Of a stretch of 64,000 nt of DNA, positions 19,191 to 29,928 are shown one piece after another (the stretch's first letter is position 1; every line of letters starts with the position of its first letter). The notes under the pieces were generated by a model that was given only the letters and a program-made list of their open reading frames with translations, had not been told where the DNA came from and did not search any database. Origin of the DNA: Azoarcus sp. (GTDB taxonomy: Bacteria; Pseudomonadota; Gammaproteobacteria; Burkholderiales; Rhodocyclaceae); the NCBI GenBank assembly GCA_031277415.1, contig JAITMK010000131.1, positions 1 through 64,000 of the forward strand. The letters run 5' to 3'. Made by a program: the position numbers and the translations under genes.

Positions 19191-20123
19191 ATGGCCATTC
19201 TCGTCATTGCCGAACACGACAACGCTACCCTGAAGGGTGCGACTCTCAATGCCGTGACTGCTGCCGGAAAACTCGGCGGCGACATTCATCTGCTTGTAGC
19301 CGGAGCCAATGTTGGTGCGGTGAGTCAGGCTGCCGCCAAAGTGGCGGGGGTTGCAAAGGTGCTTGTCGCCGATGCGCCGCAGTATGAGGCGCAAGTCCCG
19401 GAAAACCTCGCCGTCCTGGTCGAGGGTCTGGCTTCCGGTTACAGTCATATTGTTTCCCCCGCTACCACTGCGGGTAAAAACCTGTCTCCCCGTGTGGCGG
19501 GATTGCTTGATTCTGCCCAGGTCAGCGACATCATTGCGGTCGAAGCGCCGGATACCTTCGTGCGTCCGATCTATGCCGGTAACGCGCTGGCGACGGTAAA
19601 AAGCGCCGACCCCATCAAAATTCTGACCGTTCGCACGACCGCGTTCGATCCAGCCGGGGAAGGCGGCAACGCGGTAATCGAACCTGTGGCAACAGGAGAT
19701 GATCTCGGTCTCGTGCGCCTGCTTGGGCGTGAAGTTACCAAGAGCGCTCGGCCGGAACTCGCCGCAGCCAAGGTGATCGTTTCCGGGGGCCGTGGTTTGG
19801 GCAGCGGTGAAAACTTCAACAAGATGCTCGAACCGTTGGCCGACAAACTCGGTGCAGCAATTGGCGCGAGTCGTGCTGCGGTAGATGCCGGTTTTGTGCC
19901 CAACGACTATCAGGTGGGGCAAACCGGCAAGATCGTTGCGCCGCAGCTCTACTTTGCCATCGGGATTTCGGGAGCGATCCAGCATTTGGCCGGTATGAAA
20001 GATTCCAAGGTGATTGTGGCAATCAACAAGGATGCCGACGCGGCGATCTTCCAGGTGGCCGATTATGGTTTGGTGGCAGACTTGTTTGCCGCCGTGCCGG
20101 AGTTAACGGCTGCACTGGGTTGA
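19191..20123 (+). CDS. etfA: Electron transfer flavoprotein subunit alpha
   Basis: [58 protein letters not shown]. Confidence 0.97.
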   Translation: MAILVIAEHDNATLKGATLNAVTAAGKLGGDIHLLVAGANVGAVSQAAAKVAGVAKVLVADAPQYEAQVPENLAVLVEGLASGYSHIVSPATTAGKNLSPRVAGLLDSAQVSDIIAVEAPDTFVRPIYAGNALATVKSADPIKILTVRTTAFDPAGEGGNAVIEPVATGDDLGLVRLLGREVTKSARPELAAAKVIVSGGRGLGSGENFNKMLEPLADKLGAAIGASRAAVDAGFVPNDYQVGQTGKIVAPQLYFAIGISGAIQHLAGMKDSKVIVAINKDADAAIFQVADYGLVADLFAAVPELTAALG

Positions 20124-20185
20124 ACCTGCGTTCAAATTGTTGCAGTTACTGTTTTGCATCAAAACGTTTTCAGGAGGGAGACTTA

Positions 20186-21997
20186 ATGAGTACTTACAAC
20201 GCACCACTGGCTGACATGCGTTTCGTTCTGAACGAAATGGCAGGGTTACAAGAAATTCTTGATTTGCCCGATTTTGCGGAAGTCGATGCCGACACCGTGG
20301 ATGCCATTCTGGAAGAAGCGGCCAAATTTGCATCCGAGGTTATTGATCCCTTGAACCCGAAAGGCGACAAGAAAGGGCCAGTCTGGAAAGACGGTGTTGT
20401 CACCACGATTCAGGAATACAAGGACGCCTACAACCTCTTTTGTGAAAACGGCTGGCATGCCATGCCGGTGAATCCCAAGTTTGGCGGGCAGGGGTTGCCT
20501 CATCTCGTCAACATCGCGGTCAATGAGATGTGGCGTTCTGCCAGCATTGCTTTCGCGCTGTGCCCAATGCTGACTCTGGGGGCGATCGAGGCGATCCGCC
20601 ACCACGCTTCCGAGGAACTCAAGGAAAAATATCTGCACAAAATGGCTGACGGTACCTGGTCGGGCACGATGAACCTGACCGAGCCGCAAGCCGGTTCCGA
20701 TCTGACCGCCATCCGCACCAAGGCCGTACCAGACCCCAGCGGCGACGGCACCTACAGAATCTCCGGCACCAAGATATTCATTACTTGGGGCGAACACGAC
20801 ATGGCGGAGAACATCATCCATCTCGTGCTTGCACGCCTGCCCAATTCCGATCCTGGCCTGAAAGGCATTTCGCTCTTCATCGTTCCCAAGTTCTTCGTCA
20901 ACGACGATGGCAGCCTGGGCGAACGTAACGACCTGATCTGCTCGGCCCTTGAGCACAAACTCGGCATCCACGGCAGTGCTACTTCGGTCATGTCCTATGG
21001 TGACAATGCCGGTGCGAAAGGCTGGCTGGTCGGGCAGGAAGGCAAGGGCGTGGCCTACATGTTCACGATGATGAATCATGCGCGGCTCAATGTGGGTCTG
21101 GAAGGCGTCGGCGTGGCCGAGCGCGCCTACCAGCATGCGCTGACCTACGCTCGCGAACGCATCCAGGGCGCGATCATCGGCGACAAGTCCAAGGAAACCA
21201 AGCCCATCCTGTTCCATCCTGATGTGCGCCGTCTCCTGATGAGCATGAAGTCCCGTACCGAAGCCATGCGCGCGATTGCCTATTTCGTCGCCGGCAACAT
21301 GGACAAGGCCGGACATCACCCCGACGCGGCGGTGCGCAAGCAAAGCCAGGCTTATGTCGAACTGCTCACGCCGGTAGTCAAAGGATGGAGCACCGAGAGC
21401 AGTATCGATATTGCCAACGACGGTATCCAGATTCATGGCGGAAACGGCTTCATCGAAGAAACCGGCGCGGCGCAATACCTGCGTGATGCCCGCATCACCG
21501 CGATCTACGAAGGCACGACCGCCATTCAGGCCAATGACCTGGTTGGCCGCAAGACCGCGCGTGAAAAGGATGAAGCGGGGAACGTCGGTTTCACCGCTCG
21601 CGGTTTGTACAAGGATATTGCCGCTTATGCCGATAAACTGGCTGGTGATGCCAAATTTGGTGACGTCGGCAAGCTCCTGAAAGAAGCCGTTCAAGCGCAG
21701 ATCGACGCGACCGAATGGCTGATCGGCGTCTATGGCAGCGCGCCGGAAGTCGTGCATGCCGGTTCCGTCCCCTACCTCAAGCTCACCGGCATCGTGGTGG
21801 GTGGCTGGTTGCTGGCCAAGTCCGCGCAAATTGCGCAGGCGAAGCTGGACGCGGGTGCAACTGACGGCTACTTGAAGGCCAAGCTGGCGACAGCCCGTTT
21901 CTTCGCGCAACACTATCTGGTTCAAGCCAGGGCGATGGCAACGGAAATCAGCCAAGGCGGCGAATCGGTGTTCGGTCTCGAAGAACCTCTGTTCTAA
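20186..21997 (+). CDS. Acyl-CoA dehydrogenase (long C-terminal form)
   Basis: MNLTEPQAGSDLTAIRTKA; IHGGNGFIEETGAAQYLRDARITAIYEGTTAIQANDLVGRK. Confidence 0.95.
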   Translation: MSTYNAPLADMRFVLNEMAGLQEILDLPDFAEVDADTVDAILEEAAKFASEVIDPLNPKGDKKGPVWKDGVVTTIQEYKDAYNLFCENGWHAMPVNPKFGGQGLPHLVNIAVNEMWRSASIAFALCPMLTLGAIEAIRHHASEELKEKYLHKMADGTWSGTMNLTEPQAGSDLTAIRTKAVPDPSGDGTYRISGTKIFITWGEHDMAENIIHLVLARLPNSDPGLKGISLFIVPKFFVNDDGSLGERNDLICSALEHKLGIHGSATSVMSYGDNAGAKGWLVGQEGKGVAYMFTMMNHARLNVGLEGVGVAERAYQHALTYARERIQGAIIGDKSKETKPILFHPDVRRLLMSMKSRTEAMRAIAYFVAGNMDKAGHHPDAAVRKQSQAYVELLTPVVKGWSTESSIDIANDGIQIHGGNGFIEETGAAQYLRDARITAIYEGTTAIQANDLVGRKTAREKDEAGNVGFTARGLYKDIAAYADKLAGDAKFGDVGKLLKEAVQAQIDATEWLIGVYGSAPEVVHAGSVPYLKLTGIVVGGWLLAKSAQIAQAKLDAGATDGYLKAKLATARFFAQHYLVQARAMATEISQGGESVFGLEEPLF

Positions 21998-22018
21998 GCC
22001 AAAGCAGCATTTCGAAGC

Positions 22019-22057
22019 AAACCGGCATCTTTCCTTCGGGGAAGATGCCGGTTTTTT
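22019..22057. terminator. Rho-independent terminator between convergent genes
   Basis: AACCGGCATCTTTCC-TTCGG-GGAAGATGCCGGTTTTTT. Confidence 0.88.
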
Positions 22058-22730
22058 ACGCGTCCAGGACGTAATCCGGAATCTGATACGCGCTGTCCAG
22101 TAGCCCATCGCAATCGATGGTATCCACCGGCATCCCCTCGCTATAGCCGTATTTCACGAGAAGCACCGGCATACCCGCGGCGCGCGCGGCGAGCGAGTCG
22201 TTGATGGAGTCGCCGATCATCAGGGATTCCTCCGGTTTGACTCCAAGCAGGTTGCAGGCATGGTGAATCATGGCGGGATCGGGTTTTTTTACGGGCAGGG
22301 TATCGCCGCAGACGAACGCGCCGAAATATCGCGTGAGGCCGAATTGTTCCAGTAACGGCAATGCAAAGACAGAGGACTTGTTGGTGACGACAGCCATTTT
22401 CAGATGGCGCGCGGCAAACGCTGCAAGGAGTTCCGGGACTCCGGGGTAGGGCCGCGTAGTCCGGCCGTTTACGCGCGCGTAATGGCGGCGGAAGATTTCG
22501 TGCGCGTCGGCAACCTCGGAAACGGAAGGTTCGTCGCTTTCGGCAAGGCAGCGATGGACGAGGTCGTTGACACCCCGGCCCACGAAATTGAGAACGTGTG
22601 TCTGGCTGAGTGCCGGTTTTTCCAGTTCGGCCAGCGTCAGGTTGGCGGCTTCGGTCAGGTCGGCAACGGTGTCAAGCAAGGTGCCGTCGAGGTCGAACAG
22701 GATCGCTTTTACCGCGAAACGCCGATTCAT
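22056..22730 (-). CDS. gph: Phosphoglycolate phosphatase
   Basis: [55 protein letters not shown]. Confidence 0.93.
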   Translation of the reverse strand: MNRRFAVKAILFDLDGTLLDTVADLTEAANLTLAELEKPALSQTHVLNFVGRGVNDLVHRCLAESDEPSVSEVADAHEIFRRHYARVNGRTTRPYPGVPELLAAFAARHLKMAVVTNKSSVFALPLLEQFGLTRYFGAFVCGDTLPVKKPDPAMIHHACNLLGVKPEESLMIGDSINDSLAARAAGMPVLLVKYGYSEGMPVDTIDCDGLLDSAYQIPDYVLDA

Positions 22731-23422
22731 GTGTTTACCGTAGCCAGTTCGGCGCGCAACCGCGCAATGATCGTGTCGTAGCGGTGCGGATCGCTGTCGT
22801 GCCCGGCTCCAAACACGGCGGAACCGGCTACGAAGGTGTCGGCTCCGGCACGGGCGATGTCGGCGATGTTGTCGGCCTTTACGCCGCCATCGACTTCGAG
22901 CAGGAGGCGCCGCCCGCTCTTCTGGCCCCAGGCATCGAGCCGCGCGCGAGCCGCAGTGAGCTTGGCGAGTGTGCCGGGGATAAACGTTTGTCCGCCGAAA
23001 CCGGGATTGACGCTCATCAGCAGGACGAAATCGAGCCGTTCCATGACATGATCGAGCACATGGAGAGGGGTGGCCGGGTTGAGCGCCAGGCCCGCTTTTG
23101 CGCCGCCGTCCCGGATGAGGGCCAGACTGCGGTCGATATGTTCGGAGGCTTCGGGATGAAAGCTGATGAAATCTGCGCCTGCTTCGATGAATCCGGAGAT
23201 GATCCGGTCGACCGGTTTTACCATCAGATGTACGTCGATGGGCGCTTTCGTCAATGGGCGGATGGCCTTGCACACCAACGGCCCGAACGTAAGGTTGGGG
23301 ACGTAATGGTTGTCCATCACGTCGAAGTGTATCCAGTCTGCGCCGGAGGCAATCACGTTTTCCACTTCCTCGCCGAGGCGGGAAAAATCGGCGGAAAGCA
23401 GGCTGGGGGCAAGGCGGTACAT
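22727..23422 (-). CDS. rpe: Ribulose-phosphate 3-epimerase
   Basis: [53 protein letters not shown] overlap with gph. Confidence 0.97.
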   Translation of the reverse strand: MYRLAPSLLSADFSRLGEEVENVIASGADWIHFDVMDNHYVPNLTFGPLVCKAIRPLTKAPIDVHLMVKPVDRIISGFIEAGADFISFHPEASEHIDRSLALIRDGGAKAGLALNPATPLHVLDHVMERLDFVLLMSVNPGFGGQTFIPGTLAKLTAARARLDAWGQKSGRRLLLEVDGGVKADNIADIARAGADTFVAGSAVFGAGHDSDPHRYDTIIARLRAELATVNT

Positions 23423-23487
23423 GGGCGGGATTTCAGAAAATTCCGGAAAGAGGAATTCTACCCGCCCTCACCGGTTCGTGTGGGTGT

Positions 23488-24255
23488 TCAGAATTCAAAA
23501 ACTTGTCCGCGCATGAGGCGCGTTGGACGCAGATGCGTGTTCAGAGCGTCGACCTGCTCCATGATACGGTCGCTCATGCCTGGTTTGAGGTGACTGATGA
23601 ACACTTCCGGCGATACGGTCAACTCATTGAGCATGGTTTTCAGAATGCCCGGACACAGATGACGAGCCGCTATTGCCATTGCATGCATTTCTTCCGGGAA
23701 GGCCGTTTCCATGATCAGGTAACGCAGGGATTGGCAGGTGTTGATGGCGGCGATCAGGTCGGGGCTGTAGGTTGTATCTCCCGAATAGATCAACTGAGTT
23801 TCGCCACTATCGAGGAGCCAGGCCGCGCCGGGCACGGTATGGAGCACCGGCAGCGCCGTGAAAGTACGTGTTCCCAGTTGCAATGATTCTCCAATTTGAA
23901 TCGATTGCAGGCGCAAATAGGAGAAGCGGCGATCCGGGATGGCGGTGAAATCCGGCCATACCAGCCAGTTGAATACGTGCGCCCGCAGGATGTGCAGCGT
24001 TTCCGGCGTCGCATAAATCGTGACCGTGTGGCGGCAGACTTCGCCGATGGAATCGACCAGCAGAGGAATGGCAGCGATATGATCGATATGGGAATGGCTG
24101 ACAAAAACGTGGCTGATGCGACGCAGTTCTTCGAATCCCAGATCGCCCACACCCGTCCCGCAGTCGACGAGCACATCATCATCGACGAAAAACGAGGACG
24201 TACGAGAATCCTCGCAGCCAATTCCTCCGCTACAACCAAGCACTTTCAACTTCAT
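23488..24255 (-). CDS. MBL-fold metallohydrolase (class II cyclic-nucleotide phosphodiesterase-like)
   Basis: HVFVSHSHIDHIAAIPLLVDSI; LIYSGDTTYSPDL. Confidence 0.82.
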   Translation of the reverse strand: MKLKVLGCSGGIGCEDSRTSSFFVDDDVLVDCGTGVGDLGFEELRRISHVFVSHSHIDHIAAIPLLVDSIGEVCRHTVTIYATPETLHILRAHVFNWLVWPDFTAIPDRRFSYLRLQSIQIGESLQLGTRTFTALPVLHTVPGAAWLLDSGETQLIYSGDTTYSPDLIAAINTCQSLRYLIMETAFPEEMHAMAIAARHLCPGILKTMLNELTVSPEVFISHLKPGMSDRIMEQVDALNTHLRPTRLMRGQVFEF

Positions 24256-24440
24256 TGATCTTCTACCAAATCCGCATACCCCACTGTGGTCTCTCCAAGT
24301 CAGGACGAAACCTTATCATTTGCCCTCAGTAATGGGCGATGAAAGAAGTCACGACATTCCGGAAACCGCTTTTTTGAACTGGCCGGTCCCTGGGAATTTG
24401 CGCCACGAAAGCTGGGCGCCTTTGGCGTCCAACCTGGTTT

Positions 24441-24572
24441 TTTGAGTCGCCCCTGCCTGGAGGCAGGGGATTCCTCGATACGGTACTGGGGCGCCTTCGG
24501 CGCCAAGTCATATTTTGCCTCGCTTGACTCCGCCATAAATGGCGGAGACTGCGCGAGACGCGTGTTCATGTC
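24441..24572 (-). repeat. Family D palindromic element (copy 2)
   Basis: Same arrangement as 10567-10712, arms partly degenerate. Confidence 0.85.
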
Positions 24573-24603
24573 ATTCACCGCGAAGGGTACACCCAAAGCT
24601 TGC

Positions 24604-25332
24604 TCAGGAACGCAAAAAGAATTCCATTTTAACACCAGCAATCTCTATGACGTCGTTGTCATTCAACTTGCGTGCCTGAATACCGAGTTGTTCGTTATTG
24701 ACCAGCGGATACACCTGACCTTCGACGTGGGTAATGAAATAGCCTTGTTCACGCCGCGTGATGACGGCCACCTGGTAACCGGGTTTGCCAAGCGTCGTTA
24801 CCGGTTTGCTCAGTTCGAGTTCATGTCCGGTGTTGACGCCGGTCAATACCTGAATGACGCCGAGATGTTCCAGCAGATGGCCGACCGACGTGCTCATGGA
24901 TTTTGCGTTTTCGTTCAGTGCATTGCGCGTGCGAACCGTGCTCGTTCCGGCCGGCAAAGGCTCGGCCGGGTTGAGTGTCCCTATTTCAAAAGGCTTCAGA
25001 GCGGCGGTGTCGACCAGTTCCGTTCCCGATACTCCCGGGGTGGAAGAGTCGACCAGGTACTTGATCCGGTATTTGCCGAGTTCGATGACATCATTGTTGT
25101 GCAACACATGTTTTTTCACGGGTTGCCCGTTGACGTAGGTTCCATTCGTGCTGTTGAGATCTTCCAGAAACGCATCGCCCAAAATACGAGTAATTACCGC
25201 GTGCTGGCCACTGATGGAAAGATTGTCGATCTGGATGTCGTTGGCGGGTTTGCGTCCGATAGAAGTGCGCTCCTTGCTGAGCACGATTTCTTTGAGCACC
25301 AGTCCATCCATGCTGAGAATCAACTTCGGCAT
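24604..25332 (-). CDS. FHA domain protein
   Basis: RTSIGRKPANDIQIDNLSISGQHAVI..LEDLNSTNGTYVNGQPV. Confidence 0.92.
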   Translation of the reverse strand: MPKLILSMDGLVLKEIVLSKERTSIGRKPANDIQIDNLSISGQHAVITRILGDAFLEDLNSTNGTYVNGQPVKKHVLHNNDVIELGKYRIKYLVDSSTPGVSGTELVDTAALKPFEIGTLNPAEPLPAGTSTVRTRNALNENAKSMSTSVGHLLEHLGVIQVLTGVNTGHELELSKPVTTLGKPGYQVAVITRREQGYFITHVEGQVYPLVNNEQLGIQARKLNDNDVIEIAGVKMEFFLRS

Positions 25333-25400
25333 TGCTCACATCCATTAACGTTTATCTTGCAAGCTGCGCTACCCGCGCATCGTCCACCACCTTGTCGAGA

Positions 25401-26165
25401 CTATTCATTGAACCACGCAACGATAACGGAAACGTTATCGCGTCCGCCAGCGAAGTTCGCTGCCTCGATCAAGCTCTTTGCTACTTCATCGGCCCGGACG
25501 GACATTCCGAGCAGTCTGGCAATTTCATGCTCGTTTATCATGTCTGTCAAACCATCTGTGCACAGTAGCAAACGATCACCGGGATGCAATGTACAAATAC
25601 CGGTATCGGGTTCTACTTTATCTTGCACTCCAAGACCGCGCGTGAGTAATCCTTGACAAGGGTGATTTTGCGCCATCTCGACCGTCAGGTTTCCGGCATC
25701 GATGGATTCCTGAATCAGGGTGTGATCGCGCGACAATTGCGTCAGAGTGCCTTCGCGCAGCAGATACAGGCGCGAGTCACCAACGTGCGCGTATATTAGC
25801 TCACCAGGACTCAATAAAGCCCCGACAAAAGTCGCTCCCATCGGATAAGCGGCTGCGGATTGCTTTCCCGCGCTGCGAATGGCGGCATTGGCATCGATTA
25901 TGCTGTTGGTGAGCGCACTGGCGTAATCGGGGTTTTCGTTTTTCTCGGCTGTGGCGAGCAGGCGGTCCAGTACATAGTGAATGGTCATCGCGGAAGCCAG
26001 GTCGCCTGAACTGTGCCCCCCCATGCCATCGGCCAACAGCAACCATCTACGTCCGGCATCGACCCACAAAGAGTCTTCATTGCGGTTTCGAAGCAGACCA
26101 ATATCCGTGCGCGCAGCACATTCGAACATGGGTGCTTTTTCATGCGTTTTGCCGTCATCCGGCAT
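25401..26165 (-). CDS. PP2C-family serine/threonine phosphatase
   Basis: TDIGLLRNRNEDSLWVD; LLADGMGGHSSGDLAS; HVGDSRLYLLREG; LLLCTDGLTDMI; GGRDNVSVIV. Confidence 0.94.
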   Translation of the reverse strand: MPDDGKTHEKAPMFECAARTDIGLLRNRNEDSLWVDAGRRWLLLADGMGGHSSGDLASAMTIHYVLDRLLATAEKNENPDYASALTNSIIDANAAIRSAGKQSAAAYPMGATFVGALLSPGELIYAHVGDSRLYLLREGTLTQLSRDHTLIQESIDAGNLTVEMAQNHPCQGLLTRGLGVQDKVEPDTGICTLHPGDRLLLCTDGLTDMINEHEIARLLGMSVRADEVAKSLIEAANFAGGRDNVSVIVAWFNE

Positions 26166-26338
26166 GGTTTTAACGCTCCTGGCCGATAAAGTTTCCGTCT
26201 ATTCTAAAGTAAGCCAGCCTGTCTGGTTTCAACGAAGTTGGCATTTGTTACATTCTTGGCCTGTCTGCTGCACCAATAATGCGGTACGATAATCAAAGCA
26301 TTCTTCAATGACGAGATTCTCTAATCTACTTGGCAACC

Positions 26339-27622
26339 ATGAAAACAAGACGAACAGGAATCGCCATTCTGCTCGCGGGCATGTTTGCTTTTATCTGCAT
26401 GTCATCCGTCGCATTGGCCGTTCCTCCCAGGGCTTCTCAAGCCGCACGAGCCGCTTCCAGAAGCAATTGCCCGAACCTGGCAGATTTAGAGGCTGCGCTC
26501 AAGGAACACAGGGAAACCGAGCAGATACTGCAGGGACGTATAAACGATCTCGAGGAAGCGCAGAAAAGACTGCTTGCACTCGAAGACGAACAAAAAAAAT
26601 TGCTCGAACAGTTCAAACAACCTCCGGCTCCCACACCCTCACCGGCGCCGCAATCAGGCGCTTCATTCAACTGGCTGCTTGGCGGAATCTCTATTTTTAC
26701 CCTTGCCCTTTGTGTCATCTTCCTGTTGCGCTTGAACAGGCCAAAAAGCATCGATGAATTGTGGGGACAGGAGGAACCGCTCAGTTTTGAGAAATCATCC
26801 CCATCTTTCATCGACATCGCCTCGGTCGCGCCTGCCTCAGATACCGAACCTCACCGGGCTCTTCCTTTTGTTCCTGCCCTGCCTGATTGGGATTCGGCGT
26901 CGCCCGAGCTTGATTCGCAGAGCCTGAAAGCACTGTTACCGGGAAAAAATGCCCGGAACCATGATTCGACCATCGAACTGGCCGATCTCATGTTGAGCTT
27001 TGGACGCATCAACAGTGCTGCGGAAGCTTTGGCGAACTTCGTCGAGAATTACCCGAAAGAGGCTTTTGCACCCTGGCTCAAGCTGCTCGAAGTCTATCGG
27101 GCCAACGGGCAGCGCACCGAATTCGAGAAGATTGCCCAGAAGTTGAACAAAACCTTCAATGTCTGGCTGGTCGATTGGGACAATTTCACCGATACGCTTG
27201 CACCGATACACAGTCTTGAAACCATGCCACACATCGTGGAACGTTTGCAGAAGTTATGGGGCACGCGCGAATGTCAGGCTTATCTGCAGAACCTGTTGCG
27301 CGACACGCGGGACGAAACCCGGCGTGGTTTTCCGCTGGCAGCCATCGAGGACATTCTTTGCCTGAGCGATATCCTTGAATGCTGTCTTGGTCCCTACACA
27401 GGGCCGCTCAAAACTGTTGCCGAGGGCTTGCAGGATATTGACGCTGTGACGGAAACCGAAAGCGATGTTGTGACGAGAATCAAAAGCGACGCTGTGACGG
27501 AGACCGAAAGCGATGTTGTGACGGAAACCGAAGGCGACGCTGTAACGGAAACCGAAGGCGACGTTCCCCAGGCGGCGGCAGAAGAAAATAACGCAGAGAC
27601 AGAAGAAAATAACGCAGGATAA
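26339..27622 (+). CDS. FimV/HubP-like membrane protein
   Basis: Signal peptide, coiled coil, TM segment, [46 protein letters not shown]-terminal octapeptide repeats. Confidence 0.65.
   Translation: MKTRRTGIAILLAGMFAFICMSSVALAVPPRASQAARAASRSNCPNLADLEAALKEHRETEQILQGRINDLEEAQKRLLALEDEQKKLLEQFKQPPAPTPSPAPQSGASFNWLLGGISIFTLALCVIFLLRLNRPKSIDELWGQEEPLSFEKSSPSFIDIASVAPASDTEPHRALPFVPALPDWDSASPELDSQSLKALLPGKNARNHDSTIELADLMLSFGRINSAAEALANFVENYPKEAFAPWLKLLEVYRANGQRTEFEKIAQKLNKTFNVWLVDWDNFTDTLAPIHSLETMPHIVERLQKLWGTRECQAYLQNLLRDTRDETRRGFPLAAIEDILCLSDILECCLGPYTGPLKTVAEGLQDIDAVTETESDVVTRIKSDAVTETESDVVTETEGDAVTETEGDVPQAAAEENNAETEENNAG
27440..27559 (+). repeat. Coding tandem repeat, 24-bp period, about 5 units
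   Basis: [40 protein letters not shown]. Confidence 0.85.
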
Positions 27623-27686
27623 AATCTTTGCTTTGACGCGCCTGCGCGCGCAAGGCATCATGCGCAACTGCCCGGCAGGGCAGCCC

Positions 27687-28055
27687 ATGACAGAGGAGCA
27701 AACAATGGATATGGAAGCCGACACCCAGGACTTTCTGGTGTTTACCGACAGCGCAGTCGGCAAGGTGCGTGAGTTGATCGAAGAAGAGGGCAATCCCGCC
27801 CTGAAGTTGCGAGTGTTCGTAAGTGGTGGCGGCTGTGCCGGGTTCCAGTACGGTTTTACGTTCGACGAAGAAGTTAACGAAGACGATGTGACGCTCGAAA
27901 AGGGGGGGGTGACGTTGCTCGTGGATTCGATGAGCTATCAGTACCTTGTCGGAGCCGAGATCGACTACACCGAGGGGCTGGAAGGTTCGCAATTCGTGAT
28001 ACGCAATCCGAACGCAACCAACACCTGCGGCTGCGGATCGTCGTTTTCGGCCTGA
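27687..28055 (+). CDS. erpA: Iron-sulfur cluster insertion protein ErpA
   Basis: [38 protein letters not shown]. Confidence 0.95.
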   Translation: MTEEQTMDMEADTQDFLVFTDSAVGKVRELIEEEGNPALKLRVFVSGGGCAGFQYGFTFDEEVNEDDVTLEKGGVTLLVDSMSYQYLVGAEIDYTEGLEGSQFVIRNPNATNTCGCGSSFSA

Positions 28056-28072
28056 GCGGCACGTACCCGGTT

Positions 28073-28102
28073 CAAAAAACGGGGCGCTCAGACGCGCCCC
28101 GG
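28073..28102 (-). terminator. Putative terminator (minus-strand U-tract)
   Basis: Minus strand GGGGCGCGTCTGAGCGCCCCGTTTTTTG. Confidence 0.6.
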
Positions 28103-28117
28103 TGCTCAGATTTTAAG

Positions 28118-28212
28118 GAAAACCTGCAAAACCCCTCTCGTCATTCTGCGCGTAGCGAAGCGAAGTCGCAGAATCCAGACGTTGCATGGATCCTGCGACT
28201 TCGCGCAGGATG
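28118..28212 (-). repeat. Family A palindromic repeat (copy 4, inverse)
   Basis: CTGCAAAACCCCTCTCGTCATTCTGCGCGTAGCGAAGCGAAGTCGCAGAATCC. Confidence 0.85.
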
Positions 28213-28224
28213 ACCGGGGTTGGT

Positions 28225-28302
28225 GTAGGGGCGACCTGTGGTCGCCCGGTGAATTACGTGATCGAATGTGCAGCATATCGGGCGACCGCATGTCGTCCCT
28301 AC
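28225..28302. repeat. Family C paired-hairpin element, 78 bp (copy 2), plus an extra half at 28303-28328
   Basis: GTAGGGGCGACCTGTGGTCGCCCGGTGAATTACGTGATCGAATGTGCAGCATATCGGGCGACCGCATGTCGTCCCTAC. Confidence 0.88.
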
Positions 28303-28324
28303 AACGGGCGACCGCAGGTCGCCC

Positions 28325-29848
28325 TTACAATCTGCCTGCCTTGTCATTTTCACCTTCGCTGGCCGCGATGCGGCGATTGAGCAGTTCAAGCCGGGCAAGC
28401 TGGATGCGCGTGTTTTCGCGAAAACGGGCAAGTTCCTTGCCACGCAGAGGTTCAGAATTCGGCAGCGCCATCGTCATCGGATTTTGAGCGACATCGTTGA
28501 TGCGAACCTCGTAGTGCAGGTGAGGAGCCGTCACGCGGCCTGTCGCGCCTACTTCCCCGATGATCTCGCCCTGCCTGACGGTTTCGCCGACGCTCAGACC
28601 GGGGGCAAAGGCATTCAAATGGGCGTAGGCTGTGCTGATATTGTCCCGGTGTTTGAGGACGATGAGCTTGCCGTAGCCGCCGTAGCGCCCAATAAAACTG
28701 ACCTCGCCATCCGATGTTGCCCGCACAGGAGTTCCGATTGGGGCACCGAAATCCACGCCACTATGATTGCGCCAATTTCCGAGAACCGGGTGTACGCGGC
28801 GGCCAAAGTTGGACGTAACCTTGGAAAATTCGAGCGGAGAACGCAGGAAAGAACTGCGCAGGCTCTGACCCGTACTCTTGTAGTATTCCGAGCGACCGTT
28901 GGTTGTGGTGTGGAGAAAAACGGCATAGCGCACGCCCTGGTTGACGAACTCGGCAGCCAGAATACGGCCCGCTTGTGTGGGTGCTCCCCGGTCATATGTG
29001 GTTTGGTAGATTACGCCGAACGTGTCGCCCTGGCGCAGATCGGAGTGGAAGTCGATTTCGGTGCCGAACAGGTCGGCCAGTTGCATGGCAATGCTGTCGG
29101 GCAGTCCGGCGGTTTCCGTTGCGGCAAAGAGCGAATTCGTGATGACGCCGCTACGCATTTCGGTACCGCTTTCAAACGCGACGGGCGTGTTGGAAACATG
29201 GAATGACTGGTTTGCCGTGTTTCGTGAAATTTCGATGGAATCGCCATCGACCGTAACCGGCAGACGCATGGACAACAGATGGCCGGAGGAATTGACAACG
29301 GCAGTCAACGAGGAGCCGGTGCGCAATTGCTGCACGGCCCTGGCGGCTTTCGGGTTTGTCTGAAGAAAAGTCAGAGCGGCCGGGTCTGAGATGCCCAGGC
29401 GGCGGAAAATGGATTGCAGCGTGTCTCCGGGGCCGATGTGTTCCTCATAAACGTAGGGCAGGCCGGGAGTGGAAATTTCTTCCGGGAGGACAGCGAGCTT
29501 TTCTACGATGGTTTGTATTCCAACGGGTTCTTCCGGCGTCGTAACGACCGAGGTAGCGGCAACGCCAATCGCTGAAATGCTCACAAGGGCGCCGGCAATC
29601 AAACCTCGTTTACTGCTGAATAACCGCCAGGGCAATTCGGCTACACTCTCCGAAAGAGAAGTGGATTTGACGCGCCGCGTCCGGCTCAACCCGGCAAGCC
29701 GCCAGCGCAGCTCGTTCATGCGCCACCGCAGCCCGCTTGGGCACTGTTTCATTTTGCCGATTTGGCCAAAATATCTGGCGAGTGTCCAACGCAGAGCATC
29801 GAGCCGCCACCGCAATTCGGCTAAAATCTTCTTTTTTCTTGTCCGCAT
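28325..29848 (-). CDS. M23 family peptidase (LytM/OapA-like)
   Basis: HSGVDFGAPIGTPVRATSDGEVSFIGRYGGYGKLIVLKH; HLHYEVRI. Confidence 0.93.
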   Translation of the reverse strand: MRTRKKKILAELRWRLDALRWTLARYFGQIGKMKQCPSGLRWRMNELRWRLAGLSRTRRVKSTSLSESVAELPWRLFSSKRGLIAGALVSISAIGVAATSVVTTPEEPVGIQTIVEKLAVLPEEISTPGLPYVYEEHIGPGDTLQSIFRRLGISDPAALTFLQTNPKAARAVQQLRTGSSLTAVVNSSGHLLSMRLPVTVDGDSIEISRNTANQSFHVSNTPVAFESGTEMRSGVITNSLFAATETAGLPDSIAMQLADLFGTEIDFHSDLRQGDTFGVIYQTTYDRGAPTQAGRILAAEFVNQGVRYAVFLHTTTNGRSEYYKSTGQSLRSSFLRSPLEFSKVTSNFGRRVHPVLGNWRNHSGVDFGAPIGTPVRATSDGEVSFIGRYGGYGKLIVLKHRDNISTAYAHLNAFAPGLSVGETVRQGEIIGEVGATGRVTAPHLHYEVRINDVAQNPMTMALPNSEPLRGKELARFRENTRIQLARLELLNRRIAASEGENDKAGRL

Positions 29849-29928
29849 TTCAGACTCTTGATTGGGGAAGTTTTCTCTCTCTTCAGGAGAGCTTGATTGA
29901 AGTCTAGCAAGACTGCGGATCGGCAAGT

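Noticed and set aside
20246-22108. 620-aa minus-strand ORF antisense to acyl-CoA dehydrogenase
   Set aside because: Shadow ORF over a well conserved gene
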